Shown here: one piece after another, positions 35,601-46,791 of the stretch
Layout of the letters: every line of letters starts with the position of its first letter
Numbering within the stretch: the first letter of the stretch is position 1
Source of the DNA: Sipunculus nudus
Lineage: Eukaryota > Annelida > Sipuncula > Golfingiida > Sipunculidae
Direction: 5' to 3'
DNA length: 64,000 bases
Assembly: GCA_026874595.1 (NCBI GenBank)
Contig: CM049309.1
Span: 14,250,576-14,314,575 of the forward strand
Program-made: the position numbers and the translations under genes
The notes under the pieces: model-generated
Database searches by the model: none
Seen by the model: only the letters and a program-made list of their open reading frames with translations
What the model was told of the DNA's origin: nothing

Positions 35601-38600
35601 GTGGTAGGTGGCGTGACCTACATACACATTTCGGCTGCAGACATCCATGCTAATATGCAACACACCTTCCCCTTGCCACTCAATCCATGCTTCACTTAAC
35701 GCGTCCCACTCTGATTTCGGTGGAAACATGTAGTCGCTTGTCAACTACCCATATTCTAGTTTTAAAATGTCCTAGTCCGAAACTTGCGGGTCCGAAACGT
35801 CCATTTTGCTGAAATCATAATGACTAAGGTAGATATGCGGGACATTAGAGGATCAATATTAAATTTTAAAAATAAACCTCCATTCAAACCCCCAAAATTT
35901 GCACAGGTTCGCATTAGGCCTGTAGGCCTTGTTTAAAATCCTCTTTAACTGCCCTGTATATTCAGTTTTTTTTTTACTTACAGGCCAGGCAGATATTCCT
36001 CCTATCTAACATCATCCTAATGCTATTTCTGATATAGTATATTATATACAATGTAAAGATGAATAATGCCTAAATAAAAGCTTTTGCTCTAAGTTTTGTT
36101 TTTAAATCAATAGATGATTCCCATATTTTAATGATTTCTGTATGCTGTAGGAACACAGTGAAATTAAGTTGTAGGCCAAATAATTTTTCTTGTACAGTGC
36201 ATGTGCTCTGTTGATACACCCATTATGATTTTATATGACAACTTATAAGATAAGAACATAGATTCTGATAGCAGATAATTGACTAATATAAAACGTTTAA
36301 ATATATGCAAGTTCCATATTCTTTCAGTTCAAGGCCATTTCTCAAGCTTATGAAGTCTTGTCTGACGCAAAGAAACGTGAAATTTATGACCGTGGAGGTG
36401 AACAGGCCATCAAGGAAGGAGGCGGAGCTGGTGGTGGAGGGTTCCATTCCCCGATGGACATCTTCGACATGTTCTTTGGCGGGGGAGGGCGGCGGCGTGC
36501 CGGGCCCCGGCGCGGCAAAGATGTCATGCATCAGCTAGAAGTCTCCCTGGAGGACATGTACAGTGGCGCCGTGAGAAAACTCGCTCTTCAAAAAAATGTC
36601 ATATGCAACAAATGTGAAGGTATGATATATTATAGAAGCTCCATATTACAAATGGTTCTGGGGCTTTGTTATTTGTCTGTGAAAAAAAAAAATTGTTTGT
36701 ATCAGATTATGGGAATTTAAATTAATTGAATTCATGTACTTTAAGTCAGATATATATCCTTGTCATCACGGGTTGAAATTGGACCAGCCAGTTCTTAAGA
36801 AACATCACTGGTGGTGTGAAGGTCCATAAAAAAAGTCATTAAGTTTTATCTTCCTAAGTGTATGAACACTTCAGCAGCTTCCAAATGAATTGAATGGTGC
36901 CTTGTAAAAACAGTTGGAAGCCTGAGCCCAATGAGCTGGCTAAGACTTTCAGGATGTAATGGTTTGTTTCAGGTCGTGGAGGTAAAGAGGGCGCTGTACA
37001 GTCCTGCCCTAACTGCCGAGGAACTGGTATGCAGGTGCGTATCCAGCAGCTGGGGCCGGGCATGGTACAGCAGATCCAGTCGGTGTGCCATGAATGTCAA
37101 GGTCAAGGTGAACGTATCAATCCTCGTGATCGCTGCAAGCACTGCCAGGGCCGCAAAGTTGTACGAGAACGCAAAGTCTTGGAAGTACACATTGATAAAG
37201 GTATGATATATATTTCATGCACCCCTTCAGTGAAATTTCAGATTTGTGTGTTTTTTGTTTTTTTGTGAACTTATAAAACTAATCACTTTTTAATTCAGGA
37301 TTCATTTGCAGCTGGTTGTGCTCTAATCATTTGTGGATCCAGTTCAGTATCAGCAATCCTACAACTATACCAGCTTTAATTATCATATATACACTTTTGG
37401 ACCACAGGTGGTCTTATTACTCTGGTTTCACTGTACAACTGTGCTACCTGGTTCATTATTTTTGAAATGCTGTATAACAGCAAGTACTTTACACAAGTGC
37501 ATATTAGTAAAACAGTCATAAGGTCCATTCCCATTCTAAAATAATAATCAGTTTGTACTGAGTTTCATAGTATTTACCCTTGCAGTGTGATTAGCTACTT
37601 GCTAGTGTATTTACTGATTAGGCTTGTGAGTTGTTAATACTGTAGACTTCTTTTAAATAAAAGCAGATATTTTACCACAATGGTCTAAGAATGATAAGTC
37701 GCAAGTAAAGGAACAATGTAAGTCTCTCTTTGTAGTTGCTAACATTTTTGTTTTAATGTATGTGAGGAGTGGTCCAGGGGCAAGTTTTGAAATGAAATCT
37801 AGGGCACAACTTGACAATAATCTTGACATGGCGGTGTAGTGTGATACATGCAATAAAATAATAATCAAAATGAATCAATTCAGAGGTAAATTGTCAATTA
37901 CAATTTAATTTGAGGGGTTGCAATTAAAGCCATCAATTTATTTCAATGTTTTGCTACATTCCTCCCAATGATTATAGTAAGCAGTTACTGAGACTTGACA
38001 ATTGCTTTATTTTCAAGGAATGAAAGATGGTCAACAGATCAGGTTTTCGGGGGAGGGAGACCAGGAGCCTGGCCTAGAACCTGGAGATATTGTTATTGTT
38101 CTGGATGAGAAGGAACATCCAGTTTTCCGTCGCCGTGATAATGACTTGATAATGCAGATGGATATTGGACTGGCGGAGGCCCTCTGTGGTTTAACAAAAA
38201 CAATCACATCTCTGGATAAACGAGAACTTGTCATCCACACTGTTCCAGGTAAAAATCAATTGTCTATCACTGTGAAAATTACTGCATGGATATACCTGTA
38301 AAATAAATTTATTTAAACTTTAGGGCTTCTTTGCTTTTCCTATGAACATCTGCAACCCATACACAGTCCCTGGGATATGAAAAAAGGGTGGTTCCAGTGA
38401 CAAAGCATTTTAATGCATGCAAGCTTAATTATGCAAAACCTTAGCTTATTCAAGAAGGTTAAACATAGAAGGAACCTGACGTGAAAGCTTACCTGGAAAC
38501 TCTTCCAAAGTTTATTGTTCTTACCATGTCAACCTATTGTACCCTGCTTGTCTCAACACATCATTACATACACATTTCACATTTCATACCTAGGTGCAAG

Positions 38601-40005
38601 GTTTCTTATCAGATTTCACAGGTGACATTGAACCTGCCCAGTTCTGACATTTGACCTGCCCTTAATAGGGAGTGCTTTCTCCATATATGTTAACGCTCCT
38701 TGGTCTGTTAAACTGATTTTGTCTACCGGCACTTAGTTTGGCTGATATTTTGGATCTTCTTTCTCCAGATCTTTAGGTTGAGGATACTATGGTTTTTATA
38801 TTTTTTCCATCATTGCTGCAAGGGATCAATAGTTTGAGGGTGTTACTTTACAATAATAATTAATGGATGGATTTGCCTCAGATTGTTCATGTTCATAAAT
38901 GAAAATCTATTAAGGGGCTGAAGCCAGTTTGGATCTGGATTGAGGAGGTCATGACCTTTGTTAGGATTTACCCTTACCTGGTCTTTTTACTGTTCTACTT
39001 AGCCATATTCATACAAAGGGTCAGATTACATTTCCCAACACTGCCACATGCAAACAGTGTAAGGGTGCCTTTCCATCGAGCGGGCCCGTACAGTATCCTC
39101 TACATACGTGCACAGTTGAAATCCAACAAGAGTGTTATCTTTGTCCCCTTTCCATGCATGCGGATCCCGCATGCTGATCCAATAGTGTTTGATTTCTGCG
39201 GGGGCCTACATGCGGATGCTACATGTATATTTCAGTAGCTGGTATGTGTCTTTGCCTTTGGAAAGAAAAAGGAGCTGGGATCAGTACCTTAATAAATAAG
39301 ACCATGATCATGAATTGCTTATGATATTTTTGCTTATTGATCTTTGATGGTGTTATCAATGGTACAAAACTTGTGAGACCATGTACAATTTTTGCTGACA
39401 CACTTCAAAATTTCACTTTAATTGTGCAGGTAGAAAAAAATTGAGAATATAATTGATCGAGTTCTTTGTCAAGAGAGCAAGATCAAAAGATGGTGTAATA
39501 CAGTATTTAAAATGTGTTCTGTGGCATAATTGTTGAGGGTCTTTTTCTGTCTTGTGTTGAAGTTATAAATGGAGAACTTTGTGGATTTCCTTAGTAAATG
39601 AAAAATTACTGGCTCTTGCCATTCAGAAAGGTGTATTTAATTATAATTACTAATTATTATTATTGTCTTCTTTCAGGTGAGGTGGTGAAACACGGTGATA
39701 TTAAATGTGTACTCGGAGAAGGCATGCCACACTACAAAAATATATTTGAAAAAGGAAAACTGATCATTCAGTTTAACGTTGTATTCCCAGAAGATAACTG
39801 GCTTTCTTTAGATAAGATGGTTCTGTTAGAGAAGTTACTGCCACCAAAACAGGAAGTTATAATCCCAGATGATGCGGAGGAATGCGTGTTGACAGAATTT
39901 GACCCTAGGTCAGATAACCAAAGCAGGAGACGACGGATGGAGGCTTATGATGATGAAGATGATGATGAACATGGAGGTCAGCGAGTGCAATGTGCATCAC
40001 ACTAG
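32477..40005 (+). CDS. DNAJA1: DnaJ/Hsp40 type I (subfamily A) co-chaperone, DNAJA1/DNAJA4-like, complete, five coding exons
   Basis: Gene-level entry. CDS exons: 32477-32608, 36328-36619, 36973-37200, 38018-38248 and 39677-40005; together 403 codons plus stop, close to DNAJA1/A4 (397 aa). Domains: J-domain with HPD at residues 34-36; G/F-rich segment ([17 protein letters not shown]); four zinc-finger motifs [24 protein letters not shown] and CKHCQGRK, the first spanning an intron; C-terminal substrate-binding domains; acidic tail [14 protein letters not shown]; and a CaaX-like end CASH. The J-domain stimulates the Hsp70 ATPase, the zinc fingers help client transfer, and a prenylated Cys tethers it to membranes. 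The start is the first Met, three residues before [13 protein letters not shown]1 versus A4 is not resolved. Confidence 0.96.
32730..33440 (-). repeat. Dispersed repeat, inverted relative of 13060-14110
   Basis: Contains GTGAGCTTATGC(A/G)ATGG and CGTCCGTC blocks, the reverse complement of the 13.2-kb repeat, plus TATAGGGAAGAAGTT. It lies in DnaJ coding intron 1 and directly abuts the Helitron-like element. Confidence 0.55.
33483..35759 (+). mobile_element. Helitron-like satellite-carrying element, copy 1 (in DnaJ intron 1)
   Basis: The 5' end reads TTGTATCTGCCAAAAC. The 3' end has a hairpin-forming GTAGTCGCTTGTCAACTAC followed by CCATATTCTAG, ending in CTAG with T next in the flank. Between them are seven ~277-bp tandem units. 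Terminal and internal sequences match copy 2 at 46792-48253 in reverse. A CTAG end after a short hairpin is the Helitron 3' signature. No Rep/helicase is present, so it is non-autonomous. Confidence 0.75.
33790..35640 (+). repeat. ~277-bp tandem satellite (seven units) inside the Helitron-like element
   Basis: The anchor TTTTTGCACAG recurs near 33821, 34098, 34656, 34931, 35208 and 35486, with a variant (TTTTTTCACAG) near 34371; spacings are 273-285 bases. Each unit also holds a GGTGGCGCCACC-like palindrome, TTTTGCATGTG and a GGTTTGAC block. Open frames here are repeat artefacts. Confidence 0.9.
36328..36619 (+). CDS. DNAJA1: DnaJ exon 2: end of J-domain, G/F region, first zinc half-site
   Basis: Acceptor TTCTTTCAG, donor TGTGAAG|GTATGA. 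Reads [20 protein letters not shown], then [12 protein letters not shown], the Gly-rich segment, [19 protein letters not shown] and VICNKCEG. The coding part is locally G/C-rich compared with its introns. Confidence 0.96.
36973..37200 (+). CDS. DNAJA1: DnaJ exon 3: zinc-finger region
   Basis: Acceptor TTTGTTTCAG, donor GATAAAG|GTATGA; 228 nt, phase 1 at both ends. Holds [12 protein letters not shown], the [20 protein letters not shown] segment and [14 protein letters not shown]. The fourth motif lacks the last Gly, as is normal for DNAJA1-type proteins. Confidence 0.96.
38018..38248 (+). CDS. DNAJA1: DnaJ exon 4: C-terminal domain I/II
   Basis: Acceptor TTATTTTCAAG, donor GTTCCAG|GTAAAA; 231 nt, phase 1 at both ends. 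Reads [39 protein letters not shown] and [12 protein letters not shown], all conserved in subfamily A. Confidence 0.96.
39677..40005 (+). CDS. DNAJA1: DnaJ exon 5: C-terminus, acidic tail and CaaX-like end
   Basis: Acceptor TCTTCTTTCAG; stop TAG at 40003-40005. Reads [20 protein letters not shown], the FPEDNWLS block, [10 protein letters not shown] and the acidic tail, and ends VQCASH. The Cys four residues from the end fits the prenylation site of this subfamily. Confidence 0.96.
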
Positions 40006-41320
40006 TAGGGTTTATGTAATTTATAGCAGTTGTGAGTAGGAAAGATTCTTCAAGAGACCTGTGGGTAACTGTTGTTATAAAAAGGGAAGCCGAGTGCATG
40101 GAAGAACGTTTTACAAACAGTAATAGCATGTCCATATGGTATGTATGTATATATATAGACACACACATACAGTCAATTTGAGGGAACCAACAAAATATTG
40201 CCGTTCTAAGGCTAAAATAGAACCTACGTGTGTATGAATATATTACTTTGACACAAGTGGGATATTCAACTTAAGGAAGTTCCTGCAACACAGGGTGTCT
40301 GTTAATAGGTATTTAAACAGTAGTGTGTGAATCATCTGAACTAAGAAAAAGTATAAATATGTGATGCCCTGAACGAAAAAACATTAAAACATGCTGATAT
40401 ACTCTGAATTTCCAAGGTCTGGTCAGGTATAATAAAAAATGATTTTTGGGATGGTGATGTTCAGATAATTGATGCTCCATGTTATAATGTATATTATATT
40501 GTCATTATTATAATGTCACTTTTTACACACACGTACATGCATGCATGATACAGATGTACATGTAGCTTTATACATACCGAAAGTTTGAAGCAAAGGAGCT
40601 TAATGAACAGTGTAAAAATTGTTCTATGTGCGTGATTTTTAGTCATATTATAAGCAGAAGAACAAAGGTCATCATGAGCCACCATTAAATAATCATTTTA
40701 AGTTGGAAAAAGTCTTAATTCATTTAGATTTTTTATACATCGCAAAGTTGTCAGAAGCGTTTAATTTTCATTATGGATAGGGAAGAGGTTATTTCATTTT
40801 AGGATGGCATATATCTCCACATTTCTATTTATAAGTCATTCAAAATAAGGACAGTTTATCTTAAGATGTTCAATGTCAGTCATATTTGAAAAAGATAAAT
40901 TTCATTTCATGGTAAAATATTTTATTTTTCTGAATGGAAGCTCATAATTCACTTAATTGATTCTTATAACTTATTTTTGTATATGACATGAAGGTGTTCA
41001 ATATTAATCCATGGAATACAGACTATTTTATGTTAACAATTTTATTACTTTTTGACTGCATAAATATCTGGATTTACCATGGAAACTGGTGATTTTTGTA
41101 ACTGTCACAAGATTATTGTTGAGTCTTTGTATTGTCATGTGTCAAGTCAGTATACCTTATTTATTGTGTGGATATTTCATTATATGAGTATACTGTAGGA
41201 GATGCTGCCAAAGTTGACCATATGTTTGGTATATTTTCTGAACACTTTGTAGCTGCTGGAACTGGAGCTCTGATGTATTTATATTCTGCTGAAATAAACC
41301 TATAGTATCACCGATCCTTG
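40006..41320 (+). other. DnaJ 3' UTR with polyadenylation signal
   Basis: A canonical AATAAA lies at 41293-41298, about 1.29 kb after the stop. The stretch is AT-rich and free of recognised repeats, and the next repeat starts at about 41486. The cleavage site is inferred as about 41310-41325. Confidence 0.6.
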
Positions 41321-41485
41321 CTTACCTCGTAGTTACAGGGACATCCATAATAAAAATGAATTGTGTGTATATGTGACTGTACGTGCACGCAAGTATTTCA
41401 GGCTGTCATGCGATCCTACTTTTCTGCAACTTTTTTTTGTCCATCCTATTACTGGTATTCCTACTTTTTCTTGAAAATTCCTTTT

Positions 41486-43109
41486 CAGCTCAGCTGACTA
41501 TGTTACCCATATTCTTCAAGCTATGGGGCTCCGAAGTACCCCCCCAGAATAATGAAACATTTGATACAAAAGCTCAAATATCTGAACAACTAATGCATTG
41601 ATCACCATGATTCTTTGCATGGATATTGATCATGGAGTGTAACATCAGTTTCTGCAGACTGGTGGCCCCACCGGTATTTTTTAAAATTTTTTATGATTTT
41701 TTTTCTCTGTTTTTGAGACCTTAAAAGATGCTGTCATCTGTTAACAGGGCACGAATCATAACCGCTGGACCTGGAATCTTCTTACTTTACATCGAGAGAG
41801 GTCCATAAAAGTCTCCTTGGAAACCTTGAATTAGGTCTCTGGTACCAATATTCTTCAAGCTATGGGGCTTCGAAGTACCCCCCAGAATATTGAAAAATTT
41901 GATACAAAAACTTGAGTATCTGAACAACCGATGCATTGATCACGCATTTTTATCTTTATTGTTGAGACCTTCAAAGATGTGGTCCTCTGTTAACAGGGTA
42001 CAAATCATAACCATTTGACCTGGAATCTTCTTTCTTGACATCCCAAGAGGTCAATTAAAAATTTTCATGGAAACCTAAAATTAGGTCTCTGTTATCCATA
42101 TTGTCTGAGCTATGCGGCTCAGAATAACCAGAATAACTGGTAGTACCAGAATAACTAAAAATTTGATTCGAAAGCTCTAGTATCTAAACAACTAGTGCAT
42201 TGATCGGCATGATTCTATGTATGCTTATGCATCATGGAGTGTTTCCTCAGTTCCTGCAGACTGGTGGCTGTACCTGGACTTTTAAAAAAAGTTAACATAT
42301 TTTTTCTCTATTTTTTGAGACCTTCAAAGTTGTGGTCATCCGTGTACAGGGCACAAATCGTTACCTGTGGTCCTAGAATCTTCTAACTGGACACCCAGGG
42401 AGGTCTGTGAAAAATATTCTTGGAAACTTGAAATTAGGTCTCTGTTACCAATATTCTCTGAGAAATGGGGCTTATAAAAACCCCCTCCCCCCCAGCATAA
42501 TTTAAAATTTGATACAAAATCAGGGCACAAACATAACTATTCAATTTGGAATTTCTAACTTTAAATCCAGGGAGGTCTTGAAAATTGAATAACCATTCAA
42601 TTTGGAATTTCTAACTTTAAATCCAGGGAGGTCTTGAAAATGTGGAATTAGGTCTCTGTTGCCCATATTTTCTGAGCTATGGGGCTTACAAGCACCTCAG
42701 AATACTTGAAAATTTGATATCAAAGTAGGGCCAAACTAGGGCCGTCTGTCCGTTAACAGGGCACAAATCATACCATTTGGACGAGAAACTTCTAACTTGA
42801 CATCCTGAGAGTTTCTCAAAAGTTTCCCCAGAATCCCGTTATTCGGTAACTGTGACCTATATTCTCAGAGTATTGGGGTATGTTTGAGCAACCCAGAAAT
42901 AATGCAAAATACACACAAATTGTCAGATTCCTCAGGAAAGGCTGGTAGGATTGTCATCAACTTTTTTGTTCTTATGAGTCTTGATGAACTTAAGCTAAGA
43001 TGCATGAACAATGATGCCACCTACATTTATCTTAATTAGTTGCCTGTGCAAGGATATATTGTCAACATGTCAGTCAGCTGAGTGTCATGACCCATGGGTC
43101 ACTTGTTTT
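41486..43109 (+). repeat. AGCTCAGCTGA-family element, copy 3
   Basis: Starts CAGCTCAGCTGACTATG and ends CAGCTGAGTGTCATGACCC then ATGGGTCACTTGTTTT. It carries about four ~290-bp units sharing GGTCTCTG, CTGCAGACTGGTGG and GTTAACAGGGCACAAATC with copy 1. It begins about 190 bases after the DnaJ polyadenylation signal. Confidence 0.75.
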
Positions 43110-43865
43110 ATTCCACATTGATCAAGAATGAGCATGAATAATTTTGCTACAGGTGTACCTGAAGTCTTACTCCTATCAATTAACCCACTTTTGTCCTACT
43201 TTTTATACATCCGTCTATTACAAGACGTATTACGTGTACCGACGATCCAGCCATTCATAAACTTTGTGTCGCAGGATAACTTACCAGGGTTTTGATGGAA
43301 ATTTACGAAAGTGCCCATAACTACTTACCAATAGATTTTGTTGCCAGAGTTTCATTATGGGTAAAATCCACACATTAATAAGGTCTTGGGTCACTAGGCT
43401 ACTTTGTGGTGTGGCCCCAATAACCTACCAGGAACATGATGGCTTTTCACAAAACTCAACAGAAATATTAATTGATGTTATATCTTGCCTAAATTTCATA
43501 TCAAGCAAAATCTATGCATAATTAATGAGGTCAGATGTCATCATACTTGATGGCGCCATGATGACTTACCAAAAATCTCATGGATTTACATGAATCTCCT
43601 ATTAACCTATACAGTTTCTCACATGAATTACATTCTCAGCAGAGTTCATGCACTTTAACAAGGTCAGAGGTCATAAGACCGGCTTATTATATGCACGTTT
43701 GTGGTGCTCTTGTGTCATAAATGTGTGCTTGAGAGCCGTGTGTTAAACAAGCAGGTTGATCACCAAGAAATTGCAGTCTATTTCAAACCTTTGTATTTCA
43801 ATTTTCTGAGAGATTTGATAATTTGGACTTTGTGTGCAACCATTTGTAGGTCAGGTTAAGCTTTT

Positions 43866-44707
43866 AGCTCAGCTGACTGTAAGTCAACTGAGGTAAAGGA
43901 ATGGCGCTTAGTCCGGTGTCCATCCGGCCGGCTGTTAGCAGGGCACAAATCGTAACTACTGGATATAGGAACTTCTAAGTAAATATCATGGGAGGTCAAT
44001 AAAAAACTCCTTGGAAACCTGAAATTAGGTCACTGTGACCTATATCCACCAAGTTATGGGGCTTGAAAGTACCCCCGAGAATAATAAAAAAAATGATGCA
44101 AAACCTTCAATATCTTGATAATTAATGCATGGATTGTCAAGAATCTTGCCTTGAATATTGACCATGACTAGTTTTGTCTTCAAGATATTGCTCACCTGCC
44201 AATAGGGGAAGATTCTATTTGATTTAGGGCTCGAAGGGTCAAAGGTCAAGGTCAAAGGGCCCATACATTCACAAATTTGTTTATGGATGATAATTTTGCT
44301 TTTGATAGACAGATTGGCTTCAAACTTGATTTATTAATTACCCACCACTTAAGTAAATTCATTTTGATTTTCAGGGTCCAGAGATCAATGTTGAAGGTCA
44401 CAGGAGCCACATCTTAAATAAGATTGTGGATTCACTGTAAATCAAACTTTTTCATCCCGAACTTTCCATCTTTCACACACGGCTTACTTGCCCAAAGAAT
44501 TTGAAGTTACCTGGTCAGAGGTCAAGGTCACTTATTAATAGATTGTTACAAAAATCTAAATGCTGCAAGTTCAAGGATAATAAGTTCTAAGATTTTTTGG
44601 TCACAAGGTCATTGGTTAAGGTCACAGGACTGTCATTCTGAAAAATCTCTTTAAAATATCCTTATAGACAAATTCAGCTGAGCGTAGAGACCCATGGGTC
44701 CCTAGTT
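43866..44707 (+). repeat. AGCTCAGCTGA-family element, copy 4 (short)
   Basis: Starts AGCTCAGCTGACTGTAAGTC and ends TTCAGCTGAGCGTAGAGACC then CATGGGTCCCTAGTTG. One ~290-bp unit at the left; the rest is unrelated sequence with GGTCAAGGTCA runs. Confidence 0.7.
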
Positions 44708-44709
44708 GA

Positions 44710-45260
44710 AAACAGGACCACAATAAGGATGTATAAATGGTAACTTTGGTACAGATTTGCTCTCAATAGTCACATGGCCCACTGTAATGATAAGGGCACT
44801 GTGTGTGTGTTCTCCGAGATTTGGGTTCTTCCATCATACTACAGTTCAGTGCCTATTAATAGGGCGCTATGTTAAAGAGTCTGTAACCTCTCTAAAATAG
44901 TTATATCACCCATTAAAATGATTAGCATATTGTTCTTGTAAAATGCCCATGGATCCTGCCAGAGGGCTCTGCATTTGCCCCTTTATGGAAACATGTCAAA
45001 TTTCTCAGGATTTCTGGGAAATTAACCTCCCTTAGGACGTTCCTGACAGTTCAAAAAATAAAATAGGCATTTCTGAGGTCTGGCCATGGAGATGTGTGAC
45101 AAAATTAATATGGTACCATTTTCAATTATAATAATGACCAGGGAGAGGATTTTTAATTATAAACAGTTCCTGTAAAGTCCAAGTGGTCCCTATGTAGTCC
45201 ATTTAATTTTGTGGGGGGGGGGGGGGGGCGCAAAACTTGGGTCAATTTCCAATAATTGTA
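44710..45260. other. Intergenic, nothing recognised
   Basis: No gene or clear element. A poly-G run sits at about 45214-45228. Confidence 0.5.
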
Positions 45261-46791
45261 TCCCCAGACAAAGTCAGGATACTATGGTTTAAGCATGGTT
45301 GCCCTGCCGCAGAGGTTTTGTTTGGGTGCGGTAACTCAAAAAATATCTTACAGATCTTTACCAAACTTGAGATTTGCATAGATATGGGTTAGAGGATGAA
45401 GCCTATTTAAAATGGGGTTGTGCCCCTATAAGGAGAGTGACCTTGACCTTGAATAGGTCCATTTAGGGGGAAAATCACACAAATTATTAAATATCTCAAG
45501 AAATCTGGCATGGATTGATCCGAAATTGACTTGACCGAAGATCTTGGATAGTGCTGTCATTAACCGGAAACTGGTGGTGCCACCTGTTATACTTTTCTGG
45601 ATTTCGTGCCGTTTAATACCCCCATCATTGCCACTTAACAGTACTGTGAGCATTATAACTAAAAAACATATGGATAGATTTCTTTCATATTATGCATATA
45701 CATAGACATGGGTTATGGGATGATGTATATATAAATTGGGGTCATGACCTTTCCTATGAGAGTGGCCTTGACCTTGAATATTGCCATATATGGTGAAAAT
45801 CACACAAAATCATAAATATCTCAATATGGGATGCATTGATTGGTCCAAAAATCAAATTGACTGAAGATCTTCGATAGCTTTGTTTTTTGCGGAAATCAGG
45901 TGGCACCACCTTCTGTCCTTTACTTGTTTTTTGGCCTTTTAATTACCCATCATTGCCACTTGACAGTACTGTTAGCATTATAAGACTTAAACTAATGGAC
46001 GGATTGGGCTGAAATTGTGCATGTCTATTGATCTTGGGTACCTCTCATCTTGTATTCAAAACTGATGTCGCTATCTGCATTTGTAATTGTCTGGCGTCCA
46101 TCCGTATGTTTGCTTTTAGTGGAAATTGCTCTAATATTTCAGGAGTGGTTCAAGGTACAGGTCTGAAATTAGGCATGTCCATATCTTGGTAAGATTTCTC
46201 ATCAACAAGACAGGTGGCACCAACTACCTTCATGTTTTTTTTAGAATAAATTAAAACTATTTTCTGAGAAGAGATTTGCCATATTAGCCTGAAAATGTGC
46301 ATATCCATAGATCTTGGACTCCTCCATCTTGTAATCAAGACTGGTGGCACCATCTGCAATCGTTTTGGCATGGTGTCCATGGATCTGTACATGTGCTTTG
46401 GGTGAAAATTGCTCAGATCTCCCTTTTTGTTCAAGGTATTGGTCTGAAATTTGGCATGTCCATCCATCTTGGAAAGTTTTCTCATATACCACACAGGTGG
46501 CACCACCTACCATTCCGTTTCTGTAAAATAAATTAATGCTCATTTCTGAGGAGTGATTTGCCCTATTGGCCTGAAATTGTGCATATCCATAGACCTTGGA
46601 CTCCTCCATCTTGAACTCAAGACTTATGGCGCCATCTGCAATCGTTTTTGCGTGGCATCCATCTGAACATGTGCTTTGGGTAAAAATTGCTCCTATCTCT
46701 GTAGTGGTTCAAGGTATTGGTCTGAGATTCTTGGCAAATTTTCTTGTAAACCAGACAGGTGGTGCCTACCTTCCCGTTTCCATAAAATAAA

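Noticed and set aside
33479-35744. Several minus-strand frames in DnaJ intron 1
   Set aside because: All fall in the ~277-bp satellite of the Helitron-like element; near-identical peptides recur with the unit period.
36305-37190. Other-frame open stretches over DnaJ exons
   Set aside because: Shadows of the G/C-rich coding exons; the DnaJ frame explains the region fully.
46150-46609. Overlapping frames of about 120 codons with repeated internal phrases
   Set aside because: They read through satellite-like ~290-bp units. The repeated peptides reflect DNA repeats, not a repeat protein.
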